A stretch of DNA of 6,585 bases from Methanosarcinales archaeon (lineage in GTDB: Archaea; Halobacteriota; Syntropharchaeia; Alkanophagales; Methanospirareceae). The stretch covers positions 1 through 6,585 of the forward strand of contig JAENXH010000077.1 in NCBI GenBank assembly GCA_016649585.1. Reading direction: 5' to 3'. Both the position numbers and the translations under genes were made by a program. Positions 1 to 5,665 of the stretch are shown in pieces. Every line of letters starts with the position of its first letter. The first letter of the stretch is position 1. The notes beneath the pieces were generated by a model. The model was not told the DNA's origin, did not search any database, and worked only from the letters and a program-made list of their open reading frames with translations.

Positions 1-37
1 CCACGATTTGGAGTATTTCGAGCTGAAGATCCTTCAA

Positions 38-187
38 TCATGTGGGTGGTGTTCCTAAAATGGGAGAAGTGCCCCTTGTTTTTACTAAGACAATCTCTAT
101 TCGGTTCTTATTTTCAACAATCCGGTAGGCGATCCGATATTCGGTATTTCGATAGTCAAAATGATAATGTTCTCGTTCACCACTCAT
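38..187 (-). CDS. short RelE/ParE-like toxin fragment
   Basis: This 49-residue reading frame starts at ATG 185-187 and stops at TGA 38-40. Its core, HYHFDYRNTEYRIAYRIVE followed by a hydrophobic strand and KTRG, resembles the C-terminal beta-sheet half of RelE/ParE/HigB-type mRNA-interferase toxins (inference from motif style). Those toxins are usually about 80-95 residues. Here the N-terminal helical half is absent, and the tail after KTRG (TSPILGTPPT) lacks the usual Arg-Glu-x-Phe-Tyr-like ending that carries catalytic residues. The frame stays open upstream to an ATG at 254-256, but that part only shadows the preceding gene. The start at 187 overlaps the end of the upstream antitoxin-like gene by 11 bases, as expected for translational coupling, and a G-rich stretch precedes it. 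It could be a decayed toxin, an unusually small family member or a chance overlap. No enzymatic activity should be assumed. Confidence 0.45.
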   Translation of the reverse strand: MSGEREHYHFDYRNTEYRIAYRIVENKNRIEIVLVKTRGTSPILGTPPT

Positions 188-371
188 CAATTGGTATCCC
201 CATCCCCATCTCCAGTTCCTTAAGAGACTGATTGATGGTCTTAGAAGCCTCTTCATCTAAGAGGAGCTCCAGAGTCTCAAGTTCTGATGCACTTAACCCT
301 TTCAATAGATAAGCCAGCCGTTCGAGGTTAACAATCTCAAACCTATCCCTTTCTTTTATTGCCGTAGACAT
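177..371 (-). CDS. putative antitoxin-like small protein
   Basis: This is a 64-residue acidic, helix-forming protein starting MSTAIKERDRFEIVNLERL. The frame opens earlier (TTG at 389, ATG at 383), but ATG 371 is preferred because a GGTGA Shine-Dalgarno sequence lies five bases upstream. Residues about 23-50 (LSASELETLELLLDEEA and onward) look like a Leu/Glu-rich amphipathic helix. That is typical of the toxin-neutralising region of small RelB-like antitoxins, but no DNA-binding fold can be identified with certainty. It ends at TGA inside the start of the RelE-like frame, forming a two-gene overlapping cassette. Such cassettes usually repress their own promoter. The family assignment rests on size, composition and the neighbour rather than on a diagnostic motif. 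Confidence 0.5.
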   Translation of the reverse strand: MSTAIKERDRFEIVNLERLAYLLKGLSASELETLELLLDEEASKTINQSLKELEMGMGIPIDEW

Positions 372-400
372 CTCACTCACCATTTCCAACTTTAGCTTAC

Positions 401-411
401 TATTTTTAAGT
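401..411 (-). promoter_or_regulatory. possible TATA box for the antitoxin-toxin pair
   Basis: Read on the minus strand this is an A/T-rich box (ACTTAAAAATA). It is centred roughly 26 bases before a transcription start near 379-380, which would leave a short leader carrying the GGTGA ribosome site before ATG 371. The spacing fits an archaeal promoter, but the sequence is a weak TATA match. Confidence 0.3.
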
Positions 412-441
412 ATAGCACATAAAGTTTATTATCGCCTTTCT

Positions 442-1317
442 TCATTCCCGCACTCCGTATTTCTCGCGCATCTCTTCGTTTATATCATCCACCGCTTTCA
501 GCAATTTTGTGTTGTAATATTCCTCGGCAAAAGAGACAAACGCCTTCAAATCCTTTGGCAGACATGTACCTCCAAACGCTTTTCCGTGAACTGTTCCGTA
601 TTTCCCTATGCGCGGATCAAGACCAACGACATCCGCAACGGCTTGAGAATTAACGCCGAGTTCATTGCAAATAAGAAATATCTCGTTCCAATAAGAAATT
701 TTTGTAGCAAGTATGCAGTTAGACGCGTATTTTATCAACTCCGCCGTTTTTAAATCCGTTCTGAAGATAGGTTTGTTCAACGGTTTGTAAAGTTCTTCAA
801 AAACATCACCTGATTTTTTATCGTATTCACCGATAACTATTCTGTCTTCGGTAAAGAAATCCTTCTTGTACCCCTTATCTTTGCTCCAACTTTCTGATAT
901 TTCAGTTAAAAACTCAGGGTTCGTACAGACGCCTATTTCACCTTCTCTCGCGCTCTTCCCTGAATATTCCTCTAATATTGGAATTACTACTTCTTCCGTT
1001 GTTCTGGGAACTACTGTGCTTTTCACGACTACAAGATGGTAGCCATCTTTGTTTGCCAATGCCTTTCCTATATTTTTCGATGCTTCTTTTACATAACTCA
1101 GATCAATTCCATCTGAGGCTGTCGGCGTTGGAACGCAGATGAAAGACACATCGGAGTTTTCAATCGCGGAGTTTATATCCGTTGTGAAATTTGGTAGATT
1201 CTTACTTACGACATCATAGAAAATCACTTCGTAGCCCATTCCTGCAAGACCTTTTCCAATCGCGGTGCCCACCCAGCCGGAACCAATTACGCTTATCTTT
1301 TTCTCTGCCATTTCCAT
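442..1317 (-). CDS. two-domain UDP-glucose/GDP-mannose dehydrogenase family protein
   Basis: This 291-residue NAD-dependent nucleotide-sugar dehydrogenase would oxidise a UDP-hexose at C6 to the uronic acid, the step AglM performs in haloarchaeal N-glycosylation (known family role). Visible signatures: the Rossmann glycine motif GSGWVG (residues 12-17); CVPTP (61-65); KSTVVP with Thr101 (99-104); NPEFLTE with Glu135/Glu139; ELIKYASN with Lys196 and Asn200; and the catalytic cysteine in GGTCLPKD (Cys252, Lys255, Asp256). All catalytic residues are therefore present. The protein ends about 35 residues after the cysteine, whereas standard members run to about 400-440 residues with a third, UDP-binding domain that is absent here. 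No remnant of it is seen downstream. The end is a clean TGA. The start is ATG 1317; ATG 1311 is an alternative. It is transcribed divergently from aglB, and its position suggests it feeds the same glycan. Whether the substrate is UDP-glucose, UDP-ManNAc or another sugar cannot be told. Confidence 0.88.
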   Translation of the reverse strand: MEMAEKKISVIGSGWVGTAIGKGLAGMGYEVIFYDVVSKNLPNFTTDINSAIENSDVSFICVPTPTASDGIDLSYVKEASKNIGKALANKDGYHLVVVKSTVVPRTTEEVVIPILEEYSGKSAREGEIGVCTNPEFLTEISESWSKDKGYKKDFFTEDRIVIGEYDKKSGDVFEELYKPLNKPIFRTDLKTAELIKYASNCILATKISYWNEIFLICNELGVNSQAVADVVGLDPRIGKYGTVHGKAFGGTCLPKDLKAFVSFAEEYYNTKLLKAVDDINEEMREKYGVRE

Positions 1318-1347
1318 CCACTTACGTTAATCATACTTTGGTGTGTA

Positions 1348-1355
1348 ATATAAAA
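1348..1355 (-). promoter_or_regulatory. TATA box of the dehydrogenase gene
   Basis: On the minus strand this reads TTTATATT within CTTTTTATATTAC. Its centre lies about 34 bases before ATG 1317. A start site some 26 bases downstream of the box would leave a leader of about 8 bases, so translation would be nearly leaderless, consistent with the lack of a clear ribosome site. The box closely resembles the one driving aglB on the other strand. Confidence 0.55.
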
Positions 1356-1374
1356 AGCTACTCCGTAGCCATCC

Positions 1375-1392
1375 CTCAAAATTAATTTTGAG
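1375..1392. repeat. 18-bp perfect palindrome, candidate operator
   Basis: CTCAAAATTAATTTTGAG is identical to its own reverse complement. It lies about 20 bases upstream of the dehydrogenase TATA box. Its half-site AATTTTGAG recurs exactly at 1527-1535, just before the aglB TATA box, and partially (ATTTTGA) at 1474-1480. This is the arrangement expected for a dimeric regulator acting on both divergent genes. The function is inferred, and AT-rich intergenic DNA can produce such matches by chance. Confidence 0.5.
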
Positions 1393-1526
1393 ACTCTCTC
1401 GTAATTGGCTTTAGCGTTAAAAATTTTTCTTCCTTTATGATTTAAAGCTCTATTTATCTTTCTTTTTCTTTCGATTTTGAATTGTTGGACGGCCTCTTTT
1501 AACCCTTAACAAATCGCCAATAAACA

Positions 1527-1535
1527 AATTTTGAG
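1527..1535 (+). promoter_or_regulatory. half-site repeat next to aglB TATA box
   Basis: AATTTTGAG is an exact copy of one arm of the palindrome at 1375-1392. It ends five bases before the aglB TATA box, where archaeal BRE or activator contacts would fall. It is a candidate regulator site by position only. Confidence 0.3.
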
Positions 1536-1540
1536 CACTT

Positions 1541-1548
1541 TTTATATA
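1541..1548 (+). promoter_or_regulatory. TATA box of aglB
   Basis: TTTATATA lies within CTTTTTATATAGA. The centre near 1545 predicts a transcription start at about 1571, essentially at ATG 1573. That favours a leaderless mRNA and argues against the upstream in-frame TTG at 1561 as the start. Confidence 0.55.
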
Positions 1549-1572
1549 GAATGAGATATATTGATAGAAAGA

Positions 1573-3669
1573 ATGCACTCTCAAGATGGAAAAGGGACAG
1601 GAAGAGAGAACAAAAAGGTAATGAGTGCACCACCCTTAAGCTTAGAAATAATAACCATACTGCTCGTTTTTTTAGGTCTCGTCTCTCTCATTTCGCTTCT
1701 GTATGCGCCGTCCAAACTAAGCGTCCAGGGGATTTTAAACATCGTTGCGCTTGCGGTTTTCCCCATAGCATACGGAATATGGACGGAAAAGAAATGGGCG
1801 TTTTATGCTACGTTACTCCTGGTTGAACCACTCATACTTATCTATCCCATCATCGCCGCTTTTAGCCCCCACTTCGGCATCGAGTACAATTGGATATCGT
1901 TGTTGTCCTTTGTCATAGTAGGCTTGAGCGTGGTGCCTATCCTCCTATCAAACGAGAACTACGGTGAAATTCTCAAAGCAAGAACAAAACTACAAACGGT
2001 CATCAAAAAGCTCCCGATTTTTAACGCGCTTTTCATTGTCTTTGGTGTTGCCTTGATTATACGAACGGTTTTACCCTACGATACTGTTTTTAAAGACACT
2101 GTGCGATTTGCATCTGATGACGCAGTATTTCATATGCGGTTGGTTGAGAATGCGTTATTCGGGAATCACTTCCCTTCGCGACCTTTTTTTGATGCCTATA
2201 CCTTCTTCCCTCACGGAACCGCTCTTCATTTTGCACCACTCTTCGACCAAATTATTATTTTCGCCACCTGGATTATAAGTCTTGGCGCGCCAACGATAGC
2301 AGTAATGGAAGCAGTAGGCGCATATTATCCTGCAATTCTCGGTGCATTGGTCGTTTTCCCGGTTTATATCATTGGGAGGGAGCTATACAATAAATATGCG
2401 GGTTTGATAGCCGCAGTGTTAGTTGCAACGCTTCCTGGGCAGTTCCTCTCTCGATCTGTAATCGGATTTACTGACCATCACATTGCTGAGACATTATTGA
2501 GCACCATAGCCGTGATGTTTCTTGTATTAGCGTTAAAGCGAGCGAAAGAGGAGTTATCTGAAGGTGACATTCTGAACCGGCTTGCAAAATCTCCCCGCGA
2601 ATGGATGAAGAGCAAGAACTTCCCCTTCCTCTGCTATATCGGTGTAATAGTATTGCTTTTTCAGGTAATGCCGTGGGCGTGGTGGGTGTTTATCTCTTTT
2701 ATCCTGTTCCTTCTCGCACCTCTTATCTTTTCCTTCTGGAAAAAACCTGATTCTTACCTTCTTTACGCGTGCTTAGCGGGTATGGCACTTGGATTTTATC
2801 TCCTCACATGGTATGCCGGTTTGTTTTTCATTTTCATCATGTTTGCTTACGGAGTTATTCACTATACCATAAACGGACTGCGTGGCGAGCGAAATGAATA
2901 CATTTGCATTACGCTCATTCCGATATTTCTCATTTCGCTGTTAATGCTCCTTCCCTTCCTTGGGTATCCTTTCCCTTATGGTATCAGCCATGTAGGCTCG
3001 TTAAGTATAGGATTAATTACTTTTTCCATCCCCCTTCTTTACCGGTATCTTATCACTAAATTCAGTTACAGGCGTGACGCCGTGAGTGAAAAGGGCGTGA
3101 AAGCGGAAGCGCATAAGTTACCACAGAAGATAGGAAACGAGTATCTTTGCCCGATATGCGGTAAGAAATCAAAGGGCATTGGCATCGTAGAACATATAAA
3201 AACAAAGCATAGCGGTGATAGTGAGACAAAAAGCAACCGCGTGAAGATAAAACATTTTTTTGCCGAACATCCTGAGCTGAGTGCAGTAAAGAAATCAGGA
3301 ATTGAACCTATGCATAGTTATTCGCCGTTAGAAAAAATCGCTCGATACGATTTCCTTTTGCCCCTTTTTACCACAATCGTCTTTTTGGGGTTGTCTTTTG
3401 TTTTTTTCCCTTCGATAATAAGCAGTTTTGGTGCATTCACGCCGGGTGGGACCGGATTGACGATAGCGGAAGTTCATCCGATGGACCTCGGAACGGCGTG
3501 GATATGGTTTACAACCCCCTTCTTCATCGCGTTTTTCGCAATGGCAATCCTTGCAATGAATATAGTGAGGAGAAACAGACCGGAAGAGCTTCTGCTGTTG
3601 GTCTGGAGTATAATAATATTTGTTGCAGTGGGAGGTTTAGGAGCTTTCGGAATTGAAGGCATAGGATAG
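1573..3669 (+). CDS. aglB: AglB N-terminal half, ending at in-frame TAG
   Basis: If UAG terminates, this 698-residue product is made. Residues about 24-126 form four hydrophobic helices that precede the usual OST core. The core begins near residue 147 (LPIFNALFIVFGVALIIRTV). The first external loop carries SDDAVFHMRLVEN with the acidic pair Asp182/Asp183, followed by FFDAYTFFPHGT. The second acidic motif is DHHIAE (301-306). Several hydrophobic helices follow. A charged cytoplasmic segment at about 493-592 holds a zinc-finger-like motif. After the next helix comes TIAEVHPMDLGTAW, whose TIAE (630-633) is the archaeal counterpart of the SVSE motif of the moving external loop. The last visible sequence is GAFGIEGIG, then TAG. 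The product would lack WWDYG and the acceptor-recognition domain, so it should be inactive by itself. Confidence 0.8.
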   Translation: MHSQDGKGTGRENKKVMSAPPLSLEIITILLVFLGLVSLISLLYAPSKLSVQGILNIVALAVFPIAYGIWTEKKWAFYATLLLVEPLILIYPIIAAFSPHFGIEYNWISLLSFVIVGLSVVPILLSNENYGEILKARTKLQTVIKKLPIFNALFIVFGVALIIRTVLPYDTVFKDTVRFASDDAVFHMRLVENALFGNHFPSRPFFDAYTFFPHGTALHFAPLFDQIIIFATWIISLGAPTIAVMEAVGAYYPAILGALVVFPVYIIGRELYNKYAGLIAAVLVATLPGQFLSRSVIGFTDHHIAETLLSTIAVMFLVLALKRAKEELSEGDILNRLAKSPREWMKSKNFPFLCYIGVIVLLFQVMPWAWWVFISFILFLLAPLIFSFWKKPDSYLLYACLAGMALGFYLLTWYAGLFFIFIMFAYGVIHYTINGLRGERNEYICITLIPIFLISLLMLLPFLGYPFPYGISHVGSLSIGLITFSIPLLYRYLITKFSYRRDAVSEKGVKAEAHKLPQKIGNEYLCPICGKKSKGIGIVEHIKTKHSGDSETKSNRVKIKHFFAEHPELSAVKKSGIEPMHSYSPLEKIARYDFLLPLFTTIVFLGLSFVFFPSIISSFGAFTPGGTGLTIAEVHPMDLGTAWIWFTTPFFIAFFAMAILAMNIVRRNRPEELLLLVWSIIIFVAVGGLGAFGIEGIG

Positions 3670-5448
3670 AACAGGTTCGCTTATTATTATGCTGTAAACG
3701 CTGCAATACTCACTGCGATGTTTGCTGCCTTTGCTTTCGCGTTTTTAACGGGCATTGGAGAAAAAGAGAAAAAAGAAGAATCCACAACGCGCAATCAGTC
3801 GTCTGGTAAGAAGGGCGGAAAAGCGAAAAGGAGTGAATCAACTTTTGATTTACAGTTCATCCTCTTTGCTCTTGCTATAATGATTATCGCCATCATAGGT
3901 CTCGTCCAGGTAGGTATCGAATCCCTTATCCCGCTGGCAGTTATCGTCGCGATATTCTTCGTCTGGTGGTATGCAGCGAACAAAAAGAGATCGAATGTCG
4001 AAAAACCACTTAGAAAAGCGCTTGCCGTTCTGCTCATCATGGTTATCGTGTTCTATCCGTTCCCCTTGAATGCCGTTGCAGAGCCATTTCCTTCCGCCTC
4101 TAATCTGCCACTAAGCGCAACATACGCCATAAATACCGCAGAACGGGGTATTGGTGCGGAAGAGAACTGGTATGAAGCATTGAGATGGATGCGGAACAAC
4201 ACGCCGGAGCCCGGTGTTGATTATTATGGGCTCTATGAAGTCCCTCCCTTAAATGAAACGACCGGTAAGAGAGAAGATTATAACTATCCCTCATCGGCGT
4301 ATGGTGTCATGAGCTGGTGGGACTATGGGCATATGATCACGTGGATAGCGCATCGCATTCCGAATGCCAATCCGTTCCAGCAAGGTATAGGTAAGCCAAT
4401 AGGGGAAGGCGCACCTGGAGCTAGCACGTTCTTCATATTAAACGACGAAAGCGAGGCAAACAACGTTGCCGATACGCTCGGCGTGCGGTATGTGATAAGC
4501 GATTTCATGATGGCTGATATATGGAACGCTTTATACAATAAGTATGGTGCGATGACCGTGTGGGCTGGTGACCCCCAACGATATAGCAGTCTTTCGTATT
4601 ATTATCACACGATGGAAGCACGGTTACATATGTTTGATGGTGCCAGTGCGAACGTAGATGGCACGATAATCCCTGCTTTAGCTCACTACCGCTTGGTGCA
4701 CGAAGCGCCTACGTTTGTCCTCCCCATGATCATTATGGATGAAAATACCGGAGCGATGTATTGGAGAAGTTTTTCCGCGGATTATAATACGACCGCCACC
4801 CAGGCACAGATTCTTCATGGACACCTGTTCAGTGTACCTGCAGGAGCATGGCTTGAAGATGATTTGAATGCCGGAATGGTGCCGGAGATGCTCAAGAGTG
4901 CGTTTAATTCCACTGGGTTACCGCTCTCCGAGCAGAGCGCCGTTGCTAAAGTGAGCGAGGGGCGATGGACAATAAGAGACGAGCTAAATAAAAATGTGTT
5001 TATCATTAATAAAGAGGTGGAAACGCTAAACGTTTACCTTTACGGTGTCAGAACCGGCCAGCCGAATGTAAAAGCATGGACGCCAGAATATATACAGCCG
5101 GTGAGTTTTGTTAAAGTCTTTGAATACGTTAAGGGTGCGCGAATAGAAGGGACTGCTCTTAATGGTTCTTTAATTGAAATATCGACCGATATAACCACAA
5201 ACCACGGGAGAACATTTACCTATTCTTTGGAAACCACAGCTGACGGCTCATACGAGTTCATTGTGCCTTATTCAACCGAAGGACCGATCGCAGGAGGTAC
5301 GAATTTTGACGTCTTCGCAACTCCGTATAACCTAAGGGCAGGACATTTAGATTTAGGGAACGGAACAATGGTGTGGGACATGGAGAAGGCAGTAAGCGTG
5401 CCGGAAGAAGCGGTAATGGAAGGTAAAACGATAAGGGTGGATTTGTAG
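1573..5448 (+). CDS. aglB: AglB/STT3 oligosaccharyltransferase with internal in-frame TAG
   Basis: This is one continuous reading frame of 1291 codons before the stop, broken only by TAG at codon 699 (3667-3669). AglB is the catalytic membrane subunit that transfers lipid-linked glycan to Asn-X-Ser/Thr sequons outside the cell (family knowledge). Its essential parts are split across the TAG. The metal- and lipid-binding loops (Asp182/Asp183, DHH 301-303, TIAE 630-633) lie before it. The remaining membrane helices, WWDYG (915-919) and the extracellular beta-rich domain lie after it. Neither half could work alone as a known OST. The protein is longer than the usual 800-1000 residues because of an N-terminal four-helix extension and a cytoplasmic zinc-finger insert. 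Start choice: ATG 1573 fits the TATA box; ATG 1621 is the alternative, just before the first helix. A likely ribosome site is not evident for either. Readthrough, pseudogene and sequencing error remain open, though conservation on both sides of the TAG favours a functional or very recently broken gene. Confidence 0.85.
3049..3348 (+). other. zinc-finger-containing cytoplasmic insert within AglB
   Basis: This region encodes a hydrophilic loop of about 100 residues between two membrane helices. It contains YLCPICGKKSKGIG and then EHIKTKH: Cys526, Cys529, His541, His546, spacing C-x2-C-x11-H-x4-H, close to a classical C2H2 finger. By helix order and charge the loop should face the cytoplasm, where zinc binding is chemically plausible. 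The rest of the loop is Lys/Arg/His-rich. The canonical AglB scaffold has no such domain as far as I know. Its role is unknown; it might contact RNA, ribosomes or a partner protein. Confidence 0.65.
3667..3669 (+). other. in-frame TAG, candidate UAG readthrough/pyrrolysine codon
   Basis: TAG lies between GIEGIG and NRFAYYYAVN. Related AglB proteins typically read Gln-Asn-Arg-Phe-Ala-Tyr-Tyr here (from memory of the family), so the TAG replaces a Gln codon and is one transition from CAG. The reading frame is intact for 576 codons beyond the ATG at 3718 and for the 16 codons in between. The following Arg701 likely matches the Arg that contacts the lipid pyrophosphate in PglB. What UAG is decoded as, if anything, cannot be seen in this window. 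Confidence 0.75.
3670..5448 (+). CDS. aglB: AglB C-terminal half, downstream of TAG
   Basis: The conserved sequence resumes immediately after TAG with NRFAYYYAVNAAILTAMFAAF, a membrane helix. The first ATG (3718) falls inside that helix, has no ribosome site, and would discard NRFAYYYAV, so independent initiation there is unlikely. A Lys/Arg-rich cytoplasmic loop follows (EKEKKEESTT to KAKRSES), then three more helices. The external domain contains SSAYGVMSWWDYGHMITW, whose WWDYG (915-919) recognises the Ser/Thr of the sequon, and SDFMMADIW 62 residues later, a candidate for the DK/MI-type motif. The C-terminal about 120 residues (from about PVSFVKVFEYVKGARIEG) look like a beta-sandwich. Six N-X-S/T sequons occur in the external part. 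The gene ends at TAG 5446-5448, with an in-frame TAA at 5455-5457. Confidence 0.8.
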   Translation, partial: NRFAYYYAVNAAILTAMFAAFAFAFLTGIGEKEKKEESTTRNQSSGKKGGKAKRSESTFDLQFILFALAIMIIAIIGLVQVGIESLIPLAVIVAIFFVWWYAANKKRSNVEKPLRKALAVLLIMVIVFYPFPLNAVAEPFPSASNLPLSATYAINTAERGIGAEENWYEALRWMRNNTPEPGVDYYGLYEVPPLNETTGKREDYNYPSSAYGVMSWWDYGHMITWIAHRIPNANPFQQGIGKPIGEGAPGASTFFILNDESEANNVADTLGVRYVISDFMMADIWNALYNKYGAMTVWAGDPQRYSSLSYYYHTMEARLHMFDGASANVDGTIIPALAHYRLVHEAPTFVLPMIIMDENTGAMYWRSFSADYNTTATQAQILHGHLFSVPAGAWLEDDLNAGMVPEMLKSAFNSTGLPLSEQSAVAKVSEGRWTIRDELNKNVFIINKEVETLNVYLYGVRTGQPNVKAWTPEYIQPVSFVKVFEYVKGARIEGTALNGSLIEISTDITTNHGRTFTYSLETTADGSYEFIVPYSTEGPIAGGTNFDVFATPYNLRAGHLDLGNGTMVWDMEKAVSVPEEAVMEGKTIRVDL

Positions 5449-5457
5449 CGGGGTTAA
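5446..5457 (+). other. aglB terminal TAG with backup TAA
   Basis: The frame ends TTG TAG CGG GGT TAA. If UAG is sense in this organism the protein would gain only three residues (X-Arg-Gly) before TAA. The other four coding regions in the window end in TGA. Confidence 0.7.
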
Positions 5458-5665
5458 GAAACCACGAGATTTCACGAGATGAGCACAACAAAGTTAATCA
5501 TCCATGTGGTGAAGAAAGAGAGGATAAGAAGCGGAAGAAGCCATTAGAGAGAGAGCATAACGTAAGGGTATTGAGTAAAGAAGAGTAGGTAGGAGCGTAG
5601 ATTCAAAGTACAAACCGCAAATTAGATAGTAAAAGATAGGGAATTAATAATAGTGGAAGAGAGAA
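5449..5665. other. purine-rich intergenic spacer between aglB and aglJ
   Basis: These 217 bases contain no convincing gene. A short tandem element, CACGAGAT at 5463-5470 and again at 5473-5480, lies just after aglB. From about 5508 the plus strand is strikingly purine-rich (runs of GAAGAA and GAGAGA). No T-run terminator is seen after aglB and no strong TATA box before aglJ (AATTAATAA at 5642-5650 is too close to the ATG). Cotranscription of aglJ with aglB is therefore possible despite the spacer. Confidence 0.5.

Noticed and set aside
23..35. Small inverted repeat TGAAG-ATC-CTTCA near the window start as a terminator or binding site.
   Set aside because: A five-base stem with a three-base loop and no T-run is expected by chance.
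1561..1572. TTG at 1561 as the aglB start.
   Set aside because: It lies about 16 bases from the TATA box centre, upstream of the predicted transcription start, so ATG 1573 or 1621 is more likely.
3694..3725. Possible hairpin downstream of the TAG (GTAAAC pairing with GTTTGC around an inner TGC/GCG stem), as a PYLIS-like readthrough element.
   Set aside because: The stem is short, includes wobble pairs and an internal loop, and begins 24 bases after the TAG, farther than described pyrrolysine elements. It lies in coding sequence where weak stems are common.
3718..5448. Independent downstream gene starting at ATG 3718.
   Set aside because: The ATG is inside a membrane helix, has no ribosome site, and would drop the conserved NRFAYYY segment that is encoded in frame just before it.
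5258..5491. Minus-strand open frame of 77 codons over the end of aglB, and similar antisense frames elsewhere.
   Set aside because: They lie opposite well-supported genes and show low-complexity, non-family-like sequence, so they are antisense shadows.
5508..5600. Purine-rich run between aglB and aglJ as a hidden small gene or RNA.
   Set aside because: All forward frames have stops or lack a plausible start and ribosome site, and no stable fold or conserved RNA motif could be recognised by eye.
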